A stretch of DNA of 64,000 nucleotides from Hwanghaeella grinnelliae. GTDB taxonomy: Bacteria; Pseudomonadota; Alphaproteobacteria; UBA8366; Aestuariispiraceae. Below are positions 24,659 through 33,402 of the stretch, piece by piece. The stretch spans positions 372,421 through 436,420 of the forward strand of contig NZ_SADE01000002.1 in the NCBI RefSeq assembly GCF_004005845.1, read 5' to 3'. The notes under the pieces were generated by a model. It was not told where the DNA came from. It saw only the letters and a program-made list of their open reading frames with translations, and did not search any database. How positions within the stretch are numbered: the stretch's first letter is position 1; the number at the start of each line of letters is the position of its first letter. The translations under genes were made by a program, and so were the position numbers.

Positions 24659-27600
24659 TCAGCCGGCCAGGCGTTGCAACGCCTCGCGCGTGCTGTTGCG
24701 GCGCGGCTTCCACAAACCCCGGTCCTGCGCTTCCAACAGACGGTCGGCCATTTCCCTCAAAGCGGACGGGTTGTGGTTCTCCAGAAATTCCCGCACCGCC
24801 GCGTCATCAAGATAGGCATCGAAGACAAGGTCGAAATGATGGTCTTCCACCGCCCGCGCGGTGGCGGAGAAGGCAAAGAGGTAGTCGACCGTGGCGGCCA
24901 TTTCGAAAGCGCCCTTGTATCCATGGCGCATGACGCCCGCGATCCATTTCGGGTTCACCACGCGGGCGCGGACGACCCTGCCGATTTCTTCCTTCAAGGT
25001 TCGGATGCGGGGCGTTTCAGGGCGGGAATGGTCGTTGTGATAAACCGTCGGCTGATCGCCCGACAAGTGCCGGACCGCGGCGGTCATGCCGCCTTCGAAT
25101 TGATAATAGTCGTCGGAATCCAGCAGGTCGTGTTCCCGGTTGTCCTGGTTATGGACGACAGCCTGGACCTTTTTCAGCCGATTCGAGAAACCGTCATGGT
25201 CGGCCTCCCCTTCCTGTCCGGCGCCATAGGCATAGCCGCCCCAGGTAAGATAGGCCTCAGCCAAATCGCCTTCATCCCGCCAGATCTTCTCGTCGATCAG
25301 CGCTTGCAGGCCCGCACCATATGCACCGGGCTTGGACCCGAAAACACGCGCCCCGGCGCGGCGGGCGGCATCTTCCGCCGTCAGGCCTTGGGCGTCGATC
25401 AGGGCTTGCGTCTCGTCCCGGACATGCGCCGCCAAGGGATTGACCGCCTCGGCCTCGTCCAGCGCCGCGACGGCGCGCGCGGCGGAATCGAGCAAGTCGA
25501 TCAAACCCGGAAAGGCGTCCCGGAAAAATCCGGAGATCCGGAAAGTGACATCGACGCGCGGCCGGTCCAGCAGGTCGGCGGGAAGAATTTCGAACCCGGT
25601 CACCCGGCGGGAGGTATCGTCCCAGGTCGGCCGAACGCCCATCAGGGCAAGGGCTTGGGCGACATCGTCGCCGCCGGTCCGCATATTCGCCGTTCCCCAG
25701 GCGCTTATCGCCATTTGCCTTGGATAGTCGCCATGATCCTGGGCATAGCGTTCGACCATCATCTGGGCGGATTTCCAGCCCAGCGTCCAGGCCGCCGGGG
25801 TCGGCACCATGCGGGTATCGACGGAATAGAAGTTCCGGCCCGTCGGCAAAACTTCGGGACGCCCGCGCGACGGTGCGCCGGACGGACCAGGGGCCACGAA
25901 ACGCCCGTCCAACCCGGTCAGAATCCCAGCCAATTCCGCCGGCCCGCAGGCATCCACCGCCGGCTTCAACCGTGCGGCCACCGTTTCCATCACCGCTTGC
26001 GATGCCGGGCCTGGCGTTGCCGTTTTGCCCGCGATCAAGTCCAGGCCGAAAAGTTCCAACCGTTCCACCGTGTCGCCCTTGGTCCGCCACGGGGACGTAT
26101 CGACCGCCATCAGTGCCTGCGGGCAAGGTCCGGTCCAAGCTTCCCCCATTACACAGTCAAGGGGATCGAAGCCTTCGTGGATCGAAAGATCTTCCGCCAA
26201 GGCGCGCAGCAGGGATTTGTTCCCGTCGCCCGATCCCCGCGGCGCACGGATCAGCGCCATCAGAAGCCCATCGCGCAACCCCCCTTCGGGGCTTTGCCCA
26301 AAGATATGCAGACCGTCGCGGATCTGCATTTCCTTCAATTCGCATAGATGGTTGTCGAGCGCGGCCAAGGCATCATCCGGCGCGGCATCGGGCGCAATGC
26401 CGATATCCTTGTCCAACCCGGCGGAGCGGGTGAGGTCCAGAATTTCCTGACGCAGCACCTTCACCCGGCGCGGGTCGCCCTGGGCGGCGTCGTAATATTC
26501 GTCGACCAGCAGTTCCAGGTCGCGCAGGGGACCATAGCTTTCCGCCCGGGTCAGCGGCGGGGTCAGATGGTCGACGATCACCGCCTGGGCCCGGCGTTTC
26601 GCCTGCGTCCCTTCGCCCGGGTCGTTGACGATGAAGGGATAAAGATGCGGCATCGGGCCGAAAACCGCTTCCGGCAAACAGGATTGCGACAGGGCGATGG
26701 ATTTGCCCGGCAGCCATTCCATCGTCCCGTGCTTGCCGATATGCACGATCGCTTGCGCCCCGAAGCGCTTCCGCATCCAGGCGTAAAAGGCAAGGTATCC
26801 ATGCGGCGGCAGCAAGGCCGGGTCGTGATAGGTCTGAACCGGGTCGATATTGTAACCGCGCGCCGGTTGCAGGCCGATTGCGATATTCCCCAATGTAAAG
26901 ATTGGTAGGGCGAAATCGTCCTCTGAGGTTCGGAAGAACGGGTCCGCCTCAGGCCCGCCCCAGCGGTCGGTTATGCCCGAACGGACATCTTGCGGCAGGG
27001 TGGCGAAGAATGCATCGTAATCGGCCCGCGTCAGTGTCTCGCGGATCTCCCGCCCGTCGACCGCCGCGTTGGTCGGACCCGCGGCCAGATGGTCGATCAG
27101 CGCGTCGCCGGTCGCGAAGTCATGCGGCACGGAATACCCCGCATCGGCCAGCGCGTTCAAAATGGTCAGCGTGCCCGCCGGCGTATCCAGCCCGACCCCG
27201 TTGCCAAGGCGTCCGTCCCGGTTGGGATAATTTGCCAGGATCAGGCCGACGCTCCGGTCGGCTGGCCGTACCCGTCGAAGCGCTGCCCAATTCGCGGCCA
27301 GTTCCGCGACGAAGTCGCAGCGATCCGGCACCGGTTCATAGCCGACGATATCCGCCTGAACATTCGGGTCCCGCAGGCTGGCCCCCTTGAAGGAAACCGC
27401 ACGGGTCAGGACACGCCCGTCCACTTCGGGCAAGGCCACGTTCATGGCAATGTCGCGCGGCGTGAGACCCTTCGTTCCCTCTTCCCAGGATTGCAGATTG
27501 CTGCCGGAAAAGACCACTTGCAGAACCGGGCAATCCGCCGCGTCCAGCACGGTCCCGGTATTCTCGCCGCCCGGCTTTCCAACCGCGAAACCCATGCCGT

Positions 27601-28408
27601 TCAAAATCGCATCCGGCTTGGCCGCGCCGAACAACTCCTCCATCGTTGCGATGGAGACCGGGTCTTTCAAACTGGCCGCGAAGATCGGCAAGGGGATGAC
27701 GCCCTGCGCCTGCAGCGCCTGGATCATGCCGTCCACTGCGGCAAGATTCCCGGCCTGGACCAAGGCGCGATAGAAGGTGATCGCCGCGACCGGCCGCGTG
27801 CCGATTTCCGCCCAGGGCGCATCGGACAGGGATGGGTTGGCGAGGCCCGGCCAATACAGGCCTGCTTTCAACAACGGCGCCGGCGCGGGTGGTGTTACGG
27901 CGTAACCCAGTTCCGCGGCGATGGCGGTCAACGCGCCTTCCGCATTATCGACACCACCCTGGATGAAATATTCCCATAAATCGGTATAAAGATCGTCCGG
28001 GATGGTGGACAGGTCCCGCAACTCGATATCCGGTTTGTCATCGCCGGGCAGGAAAGCGACCGGGATGCCGGCTGCCTTGCAGGCGGCGGCCACCTCGTCG
28101 ACGCCATAGGTCCAGTAGGACCGCCCGCCAAGCAGACGGCAAAGAACGAAGCGGGCCTTGCCTACGATTTCCTCGACATAAAGGTCGACGGAAAAATTAT
28201 GACCGAGATGCATGAGGTTCGCACAGCGCAAGCTGGGCGCACCGGCGCCGCCGGCAGGATCGGCCAAACGGCGCGCCTGCGCGGCGGCAAGGCAGGCGAT
28301 TTCCGTATCCGCGGCAGTGATGACGACGATATCGCCGGGGGTCTGGCCGAGGTCTACGGCCTCGGAGCCATCGTCAATACCGCCCGGTTGTGCTGCCAGG
28401 AGGTGCAT
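24659..28408 (-). CDS. cobN: Cobaltochelatase subunit CobN
   Basis: A 1249-residue large subunit of the ATP-dependent cobaltochelatase that inserts cobalt into hydrogenobyrinic acid a,c-diamide. It shows the CobN/magnesium chelatase H family blocks: GRSYWTYGVDEV near residue 100, VGLILANYPNRDGRLGNGVGLDTP in the middle, and HIGKHGTMEWLPGKSIALS, PTGRNFYSVDTRMVPTPAAW and GYKGAFEMAATVDYLFAFSATA toward the end. The length fits the family (1200-1300). The ATG at 28408 has no strong ribosome-binding site, and the gene follows fabI by 32 bases, so it may depend on readthrough. CobS and CobT are not in the window. Confidence 0.95.
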   Translation of the reverse strand: MHLLAAQPGGIDDGSEAVDLGQTPGDIVVITAADTEIACLAAAQARRLADPAGGAGAPSLRCANLMHLGHNFSVDLYVEEIVGKARFVLCRLLGGRSYWTYGVDEVAAACKAAGIPVAFLPGDDKPDIELRDLSTIPDDLYTDLWEYFIQGGVDNAEGALTAIAAELGYAVTPPAPAPLLKAGLYWPGLANPSLSDAPWAEIGTRPVAAITFYRALVQAGNLAAVDGMIQALQAQGVIPLPIFAASLKDPVSIATMEELFGAAKPDAILNGMGFAVGKPGGENTGTVLDAADCPVLQVVFSGSNLQSWEEGTKGLTPRDIAMNVALPEVDGRVLTRAVSFKGASLRDPNVQADIVGYEPVPDRCDFVAELAANWAALRRVRPADRSVGLILANYPNRDGRLGNGVGLDTPAGTLTILNALADAGYSVPHDFATGDALIDHLAAGPTNAAVDGREIRETLTRADYDAFFATLPQDVRSGITDRWGGPEADPFFRTSEDDFALPIFTLGNIAIGLQPARGYNIDPVQTYHDPALLPPHGYLAFYAWMRKRFGAQAIVHIGKHGTMEWLPGKSIALSQSCLPEAVFGPMPHLYPFIVNDPGEGTQAKRRAQAVIVDHLTPPLTRAESYGPLRDLELLVDEYYDAAQGDPRRVKVLRQEILDLTRSAGLDKDIGIAPDAAPDDALAALDNHLCELKEMQIRDGLHIFGQSPEGGLRDGLLMALIRAPRGSGDGNKSLLRALAEDLSIHEGFDPLDCVMGEAWTGPCPQALMAVDTSPWRTKGDTVERLELFGLDLIAGKTATPGPASQAVMETVAARLKPAVDACGPAELAGILTGLDGRFVAPGPSGAPSRGRPEVLPTGRNFYSVDTRMVPTPAAWTLGWKSAQMMVERYAQDHGDYPRQMAISAWGTANMRTGGDDVAQALALMGVRPTWDDTSRRVTGFEILPADLLDRPRVDVTFRISGFFRDAFPGLIDLLDSAARAVAALDEAEAVNPLAAHVRDETQALIDAQGLTAEDAARRAGARVFGSKPGAYGAGLQALIDEKIWRDEGDLAEAYLTWGGYAYGAGQEGEADHDGFSNRLKKVQAVVHNQDNREHDLLDSDDYYQFEGGMTAAVRHLSGDQPTVYHNDHSRPETPRIRTLKEEIGRVVRARVVNPKWIAGVMRHGYKGAFEMAATVDYLFAFSATARAVEDHHFDLVFDAYLDDAAVREFLENHNPSALREMADRLLEAQDRGLWKPRRNSTREALQRLAG

Positions 28409-28440
28409 GACGGGCCGCTTTCAGAAAACGTGGGAAGGGG

Positions 28441-29238
28441 TTACAGCGGTGGCGCCGCCATGCCGATGACGTGATAGCCGCTATCGACATGGTGAACCAC
28501 GCCGGTCACACCGGCCGACAGGTCCGACAGCAGGTAAAGCGCCGATCCGCCGACATCGTCCAAGGTGATGTTCCGGCGCAGGGGCGAGTTTTCACCCTGC
28601 CAATTGTAAACAAACCGGGCACCCGCAATCGCGGAGCCGGCCAGGGTCCGCATCGGCCCGGCGGAAATCGCGTTCACGCGAATGCCGGCCTTGCCGAGAT
28701 CGCTGGACAGATAGCGAACGCTGGCTTCCAGCGCGGCCTTGGCGACGCCCATGACGTTGTAGGACGGCATGACACGCTCGGCCCCCGAATAGGAAAGCGT
28801 CAGCAAGCTGCCGCCATTCGTCATCAAGGGTTCGGCGCAGCGCGCGACTTCAGTGAAGGAATAGCAGGAGATTTCCAGGGTCCGGCCGAAATTCGCCCGG
28901 CTGGTATCCACATAGCGGCCCTTTAGCTCATTCTTGTCGGAATAGGCGATGGCGTGGACGACGAAGTCGATCGAGTCCCATTCATTGCCGATCTGTTCGA
29001 AGGCGGTGGCGACGGAACCGTCCACACCGACATCGCAGGAGACGCAGAATTTCGACCCCAACTGCGCGGCAAGCGGTGCGACCCGCTTACCGAAGGCCTC
29101 GCCCTGATAGGTGAATGCGAGCTCGGCGCCATGCTTGGCCAGCGCCGACGCGATCCCCCAGGCAATCGAGTGATCGTTGGCGACGCCCATAATGAGGCCC
29201 CGCTTCCCTTTCATCAGTTGAGTCGAACTGGACCCCAT
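28441..29238 (-). CDS. fabI: Enoyl-ACP reductase
   Basis: A 265-residue short-chain dehydrogenase-type enzyme doing the last reduction of fatty-acid elongation. The N-terminal nucleotide-binding region MGVANDHSIAWGIA is typical of FabI. The catalytic Tyr and Lys fall in SYNVMGVAKAALEASVRYL (Y-x6-K spacing) and the region SYSGAERVMP precedes them. The C-terminal IRVNAISAGPMRTLAGSAI is a FabI hallmark. It is the third gene of the co-directional fabA-fabB-fabI set. Confidence 0.95.
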   Translation of the reverse strand: MGSSSTQLMKGKRGLIMGVANDHSIAWGIASALAKHGAELAFTYQGEAFGKRVAPLAAQLGSKFCVSCDVGVDGSVATAFEQIGNEWDSIDFVVHAIAYSDKNELKGRYVDTSRANFGRTLEISCYSFTEVARCAEPLMTNGGSLLTLSYSGAERVMPSYNVMGVAKAALEASVRYLSSDLGKAGIRVNAISAGPMRTLAGSAIAGARFVYNWQGENSPLRRNITLDDVGGSALYLLSDLSAGVTGVVHHVDSGYHVIGMAAPPL

Positions 29239-29283
29239 TTTTCGGATACCTCGGCAAGTCGCAAAAGGAAGGACGGGCAGTGA

Positions 29284-30525
29284 TCAGGAATCATACCGCC
29301 GGAATACAAGGCAGGCATTGGTGCCGCCGAACCCAAAACTGTTGGACAGCACGCAATCCAGCCCCGCATTGTCGATCCGTTCCGTGACGACCGGGACACC
29401 GGCAGCCTCTTCGTCCAGATTTTCGATGTTTGCGGAGGCCGCTATGAAGTCGTGATTGAGCATCAGAAGCGAGTAGATTACCTCATGCACGCCGGTTGCA
29501 CCCTGCGAGTGGCCGGCGAGCGATTTGGTCGAGGAAATTCGGGGCATGTTGTCCCCGAAAACCTCACGGATACCGTTGATTTCCGCCATGTCGCCAACCG
29601 GCGTCGACGTGCCGTGGGCGTTGATATAGCTGATCGGGTCGTTCAACCCGTCGAGCGCCATCTTCATGCAACGGATGCCGCCTTCGCCTGACGGGGCGAC
29701 CATGTCATACCCGTCCGACGTAGCACCATAGCCGACCAATTCGCCATAGATCTTCGCGCCGCGCGCCTTGGCGTGTTCCAATTCTTCCAGCACGACGACA
29801 CCGCCGCCGCCGGAAATCACGAAACCGTCGCGGTCTTGGTCGAACGGGCGGCTGGCCCGGCCTGGGTCATCATTATACTTCGAGGACAATGCGCCCATCG
29901 CGTCGAACAGCACGGTGAGGGTCCAATTCAACTCCTCCCCGCCGCCGGCGAAGACGATGTCCTGCTTGCCCCATTGGATCAATTCGCTGGCATTGCCGAT
30001 GCAATGCGCGCTGGTGGAACAGGCCGAACTGATCGAATAGTTCACACCCTTGATGTGATAGGGCGTCGCAAGCGTCGCGGAGTTGGTGGAAGACATGGCG
30101 CGCGGCACCCGATACGGGCCGATCCGCTTGACGCCTTTTTCCCGTGAAATATCCGCCGATTCGACCAAGTCGCGGGTCGACGGACCGCCGGACCCCATGA
30201 TCAGGCCCGTGCGCTCGTGGCTGATTTCCTGTTCGGTCAGCCCCGCATCTTCGATCGCCTGCTGCATGGCGACGTAGTTATACGCCGCGCCGTCACCCAT
30301 GAAGCGACGGACTTTTCGGTCGATATGCTCTTCCAGGTCGATATCGATTTCGCCGTGAACATGGCTGCGGAATCCGCGCTCCTTATATTCCTCGACGAAT
30401 TTGATTCCGGAGCGCCCTTCCTTGAGGGAATCCACGACTTCCGCCTGACTATTCCCAAGCGACGAGACGATGCCCATTCCGGTAACAACGACGCGCCGGC
30501 GTCCGTTCATGCTGGGTCCGTTCAT
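29284..30525 (-). CDS. fabB: 3-oxoacyl-ACP synthase I
   Basis: About 413 residues from the ATG at 30525, which has GGGAG five bases upstream; an in-frame TTG at 30537 is less likely. The ketosynthase catalytic triad is visible: Cys in [10 protein letters not shown], His in [12 protein letters not shown] and His after the Lys in [14 protein letters not shown]. The GFGGTN motif is near the end. FabB with FabA gives the anaerobic route to unsaturated fatty acids. It lies 45 bases upstream of fabI. Confidence 0.95.
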   Translation of the reverse strand: MNGPSMNGRRRVVVTGMGIVSSLGNSQAEVVDSLKEGRSGIKFVEEYKERGFRSHVHGEIDIDLEEHIDRKVRRFMGDGAAYNYVAMQQAIEDAGLTEQEISHERTGLIMGSGGPSTRDLVESADISREKGVKRIGPYRVPRAMSSTNSATLATPYHIKGVNYSISSACSTSAHCIGNASELIQWGKQDIVFAGGGEELNWTLTVLFDAMGALSSKYNDDPGRASRPFDQDRDGFVISGGGGVVVLEELEHAKARGAKIYGELVGYGATSDGYDMVAPSGEGGIRCMKMALDGLNDPISYINAHGTSTPVGDMAEINGIREVFGDNMPRISSTKSLAGHSQGATGVHEVIYSLLMLNHDFIAASANIENLDEEAAGVPVVTERIDNAGLDCVLSNSFGFGGTNACLVFRRYDS

Positions 30526-30775
30526 GTTTACTCCCAACCGGCCTTTTAAGACGGCCTTGCGGCGACGGCCACCCGGTTCATGTTTCTCGCACCCGCTTCC
30601 TTCCGAGATATCCGGCCAGAAGCGGCAAATAGCGTGGGGTGTCGCCAGCCCCGCCGCAATCCTATGTGCTAATTGGTGTTTTGAACGCCAGTTGCCAACC
30701 CGTCAAGCATACGCGCCCCCGCAATCACCCGCTTTCGCGGAATTGCCGGGCCCTATGCGTCCAAGGCACGGAAAA

Positions 30776-31345
30776 TTAAGCTTGGGCAGGCTCGGCAGGC
30801 TGGAAAAGCCCGACTTTCATGTCGCGCACTTCCTGGGCAATCTTGCCGTCCACCTTCACGACGCCGTCTGCGATTCCCATGATCAAGCGCCGCGCGATCA
30901 CCCGTTTCAACGTAATGTGATAGGTGACTTTCTTCGCGGTCGGCAAAATCTGTTCCAGCAACTTCACTTCGCCAACGCCAATCGCGCGGCCCCGGCCCGG
31001 TTGACCGAGCCAGCCGAGGAAGAAACCGACCAATTGCCACATGGCATCGAGCTGCAGGCAGCCCGGCATCACCGGATCGCCCTCGAAATGGCATTTGAAG
31101 AACCAGAGGTCCGGCTTGATGTCGAACTCGGCGACGATCTCGCCCTTGCCGTGCTCGCCGCCATCCTGGGTGATGGAGGTAATCCGGTCGATCATCAGCA
31201 TGTTCGGCAACGGCAACTGCGCATTCCCGGGTCCGAACAGCTTGCCTTTGGCGCAAGCAATCAGTTCGTCGTAAGAGAAGCTGTGTTTGTCCGTAAGACC
31301 TGGAGCCGCTCCTTCCGCAGCCTTGGCCGAATCTTGTGCGCTCAT
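30776..31345 (-). CDS. fabA: 3-hydroxydecanoyl-ACP dehydratase/isomerase
   Basis: A 189-residue hot-dog-fold enzyme. The catalytic His lies in [28 protein letters not shown], and the Asp is the residue in LQLDAMWQ. The N-terminal block [18 protein letters not shown] and [10 protein letters not shown] are FabA-specific. It dehydrates 3-hydroxydecanoyl-ACP and isomerises the product, starting unsaturated fatty-acid synthesis. The ATG has GAGGGGAC upstream. fabB follows after about 250 bases, so an extra promoter for fabB is possible. Confidence 0.95.
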   Translation of the reverse strand: MSAQDSAKAAEGAAPGLTDKHSFSYDELIACAKGKLFGPGNAQLPLPNMLMIDRITSITQDGGEHGKGEIVAEFDIKPDLWFFKCHFEGDPVMPGCLQLDAMWQLVGFFLGWLGQPGRGRAIGVGEVKLLEQILPTAKKVTYHITLKRVIARRLIMGIADGVVKVDGKIAQEVRDMKVGLFQPAEPAQA

Positions 31346-31472
31346 GTACCGCGCGTCCCCTCGTTTGAATTGCGACCCAATTTTTCGCGACGGACCCTAT
31401 ACCACACCCCGAATCTTCACAAGCGGACAGGGAAGCGGTGAATACAGGGACCCCCGCAATCATTCCATCACC

Positions 31473-31521
31473 CTAACCGTCGACCTTGGCGACCTACAAG
31501 GCGTTTTCAAGAATGAATTCG
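31473..31521 (-). pseudogene. Remnant copy of the gyrB 3' end
   Basis: A 49-base stretch matches the last 49 bases of gyrB (36533-36581) in the same orientation without gaps, at 41 of 49 identical positions, and ends exactly on the same TAG stop. Translated it reads EFILENAL-stop-VAKVDG, against [15 protein letters not shown] in gyrB, so an in-frame TAG replaces one Lys codon. Similarity stops at both edges. It is too short to be an independent gene and fits a displaced, decaying attachment-site half. Confidence 0.85.
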
Positions 31522-31533
31522 AAGGACACCCTT

Positions 31534-32271
31534 TCATCCTTGTTCGATCGACAATCCGATCCGAGCTGCCGTCGCGGTCACAAGATCGGCCAGAACGGGA
31601 ATACGCGATTCCGGAAATCGCTGTTTTGGCCCGGTAACACTGATTGCGCCGACAACACGGGCTTGATGGCGGATAGCCGCCCCGACGCACCGTATACCAT
31701 TTTGCCGTTCTTCATCATCGACAGAATACCCGCGAGCCCGGATGATCGCCAATTCATGAAACAAACGATCTTCCTGCGTGATCGTGTTTTCGGTGAATTT
31801 CTTCCATTCCTTCACCACCAGCTTTCGGGCCGTTTCGTCTGGAAGTGCCGCCAAAATCGCCTTGCCGGTCCCCGTGCAATAAGGCGGTTCACGTTCCTGC
31901 CTTACAATTTCATTGCGATTGCCGTCCATTTCATGCCGATCGATCGACACGACATTGCCCCCGTCGAAAACGCAAATATGAACCGCCTCGCCAGTCTGGT
32001 GCATCAAGGCCGCAGCCGGTTCGCGCGCATGCCTGGGGACGTCCAGATCGGACAGAATTATGCCGCCTATGGATAGGAACCGCAGACCGAGCCGATAATC
32101 ATCGCGATTCCGATCCTGAACGATCAATCCGATGTCCTTGAGACTGGACAGAACGCGATGGACCGTCGTCCGCGGCAGACCTGTTTTCTCGGCGATGTCG
32201 TTCAACCCAAGCCGCGGTTCTTCCGCCGAGAAGCAATCCAGGATCCGTGAGACTTTGTGAAGTGACTTCAT
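31534..32271 (-). CDS. IclR-family transcriptional regulator
   Basis: About 245 residues from the ATG at 32271; the longer frame to 32340 is unlikely. An N-terminal winged helix (KVSRILDCFSAEEPRLGLNDIAEKTGLPRTTVHRVLSSLKDIG) precedes an IclR effector-binding domain with GEAVHICVFDGGNVVSIDR, PPYCTGTGKAILAALP, YSVDDEERQNGIRCVGAAI and VVGAISVTGP. The gene is divergent from a DapA-family gene about 115 bases away, a layout typical of a regulator and its catabolic target. The effector is unknown. Its stop lies 12 bases from the gyrB remnant. Confidence 0.9.
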   Translation of the reverse strand: MKSLHKVSRILDCFSAEEPRLGLNDIAEKTGLPRTTVHRVLSSLKDIGLIVQDRNRDDYRLGLRFLSIGGIILSDLDVPRHAREPAAALMHQTGEAVHICVFDGGNVVSIDRHEMDGNRNEIVRQEREPPYCTGTGKAILAALPDETARKLVVKEWKKFTENTITQEDRLFHELAIIRARGYSVDDEERQNGIRCVGAAIRHQARVVGAISVTGPKQRFPESRIPVLADLVTATAARIGLSIEQG

Positions 32272-32385
32272 AAAGGGCTGCCTATTCCGGTATGTGGAAC
32301 AAGGAAGGTTATCCTTTGCCGGTTCGCTAAGTCTAACCATAGATTCATCCCATCTAATCCACCATTCGGAATGCGAGAGGCCAGC

Positions 32386-33276
32386 ATGAGCGAACTACAC
32401 GGAATAATTTCCCCTTTCACGACACCGTTCGACGAAGCGGGGTCGATCGACCTCTCATTGGTATCGGGGCAAGTGGAGTGGCTTCTGGAAAACGGGGTTC
32501 ACGGTCTGGCCGCCGGGGGCAGCACGGGTGAGGGCCATGCGCTGAACCGGGATGAATACGGTGCGTTATTGGCGGAAACCGTCAAAGTGGTCAGCGGGCG
32601 TATCCCGGTTGTCGCCGGCATCATCGCAAATTCCACGGACGAGGTGATCGCAAGGGGCAAGCTTGTCCGCGACTTGGGGGTCGCTGCCCTGCAAATCACG
32701 CCGCCGTCGTACTTGTTCAGGCCCGACGACGATTCCATGGTGCGGCACTTCCAGGAAATCCACGCCGCCTGCGGCATCTCGATTCTGATCTATAATGTCG
32801 TGCCCTGGTGCTATCTTTCACCGGACCTGCTGTTGCGGATCATGGACGAAGTGCCGGGTGTGCTCGGCGTCAAACAGAGTGCAGGCGACATGAAGCTGTT
32901 CGCCGATCTGGTCAGACGTGCGAAACCGGCCAACCTGATCTTCAGCGCCGTGGATGCCTTACTCTATCCGTCCTATCAACTCGGTGCGCCGGGATCGATT
33001 GCCGCGATCCTGACCGCGGCGCCGGGGCCGTCGGTGAAGCTTTGGGACGCCGTTCATCGCCAAGATTGGGACACGGCACGGGATCTTCATGAGCGATTGA
33101 TGCCGTTATGGGATGCGATCGGCCAAGACAATATGCCGTCCCTATGCAAATACGCACAGGCGCTTCAAGGCATCGATGTCGGCCTGTCGCGAAGACCGAC
33201 GTCGCCGGCCACGGCGGAACAGAAGGAACATGTCAGGCGCGCGCTGGCAGGACTGGGACTCGTCCCAGGCAGCTAA
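32386..33276 (+). CDS. DapA/NAL-family aldolase (dihydrodipicolinate synthase-like)
   Basis: 296 residues from the ATG at 32386 (GAGAGGCCAGC upstream). It is a TIM-barrel class I aldolase with the substrate loop GGSTGEG (44-50), the catalytic Tyr136 in ILIYNVVPW and the Schiff-base Lys163 in GVLGVKQSAGD. This family includes lysine-pathway DapA, N-acetylneuraminate lyase and sugar-acid aldolases. The divergent IclR regulator favours a catabolic sugar-acid or hydroxy-oxo-acid role over lysine synthesis; the substrate cannot be named. Confidence 0.88.
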   Translation: MSELHGIISPFTTPFDEAGSIDLSLVSGQVEWLLENGVHGLAAGGSTGEGHALNRDEYGALLAETVKVVSGRIPVVAGIIANSTDEVIARGKLVRDLGVAALQITPPSYLFRPDDDSMVRHFQEIHAACGISILIYNVVPWCYLSPDLLLRIMDEVPGVLGVKQSAGDMKLFADLVRRAKPANLIFSAVDALLYPSYQLGAPGSIAAILTAAPGPSVKLWDAVHRQDWDTARDLHERLMPLWDAIGQDNMPSLCKYAQALQGIDVGLSRRPTSPATAEQKEHVRRALAGLGLVPGS

Positions 33277-33402
33277 ACCCAGGGATATCACGGCCGACCC
33301 GCAACGTGGCGTGAACTGGGCGGGCTTGGTGTTCTGAGCCTGTGTAGGTGGCAGTTCCGCCGATTTGGCCTGGGCTCTCCGCCCGCCTTACCAGTCACCG
33401 CC

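Noticed and set aside
31473-31521. A second topoisomerase gene (parE or gyrB copy) near the IclR gene
   Set aside because: Only 49 bases match and similarity stops sharply at both sides, so no gene body exists.
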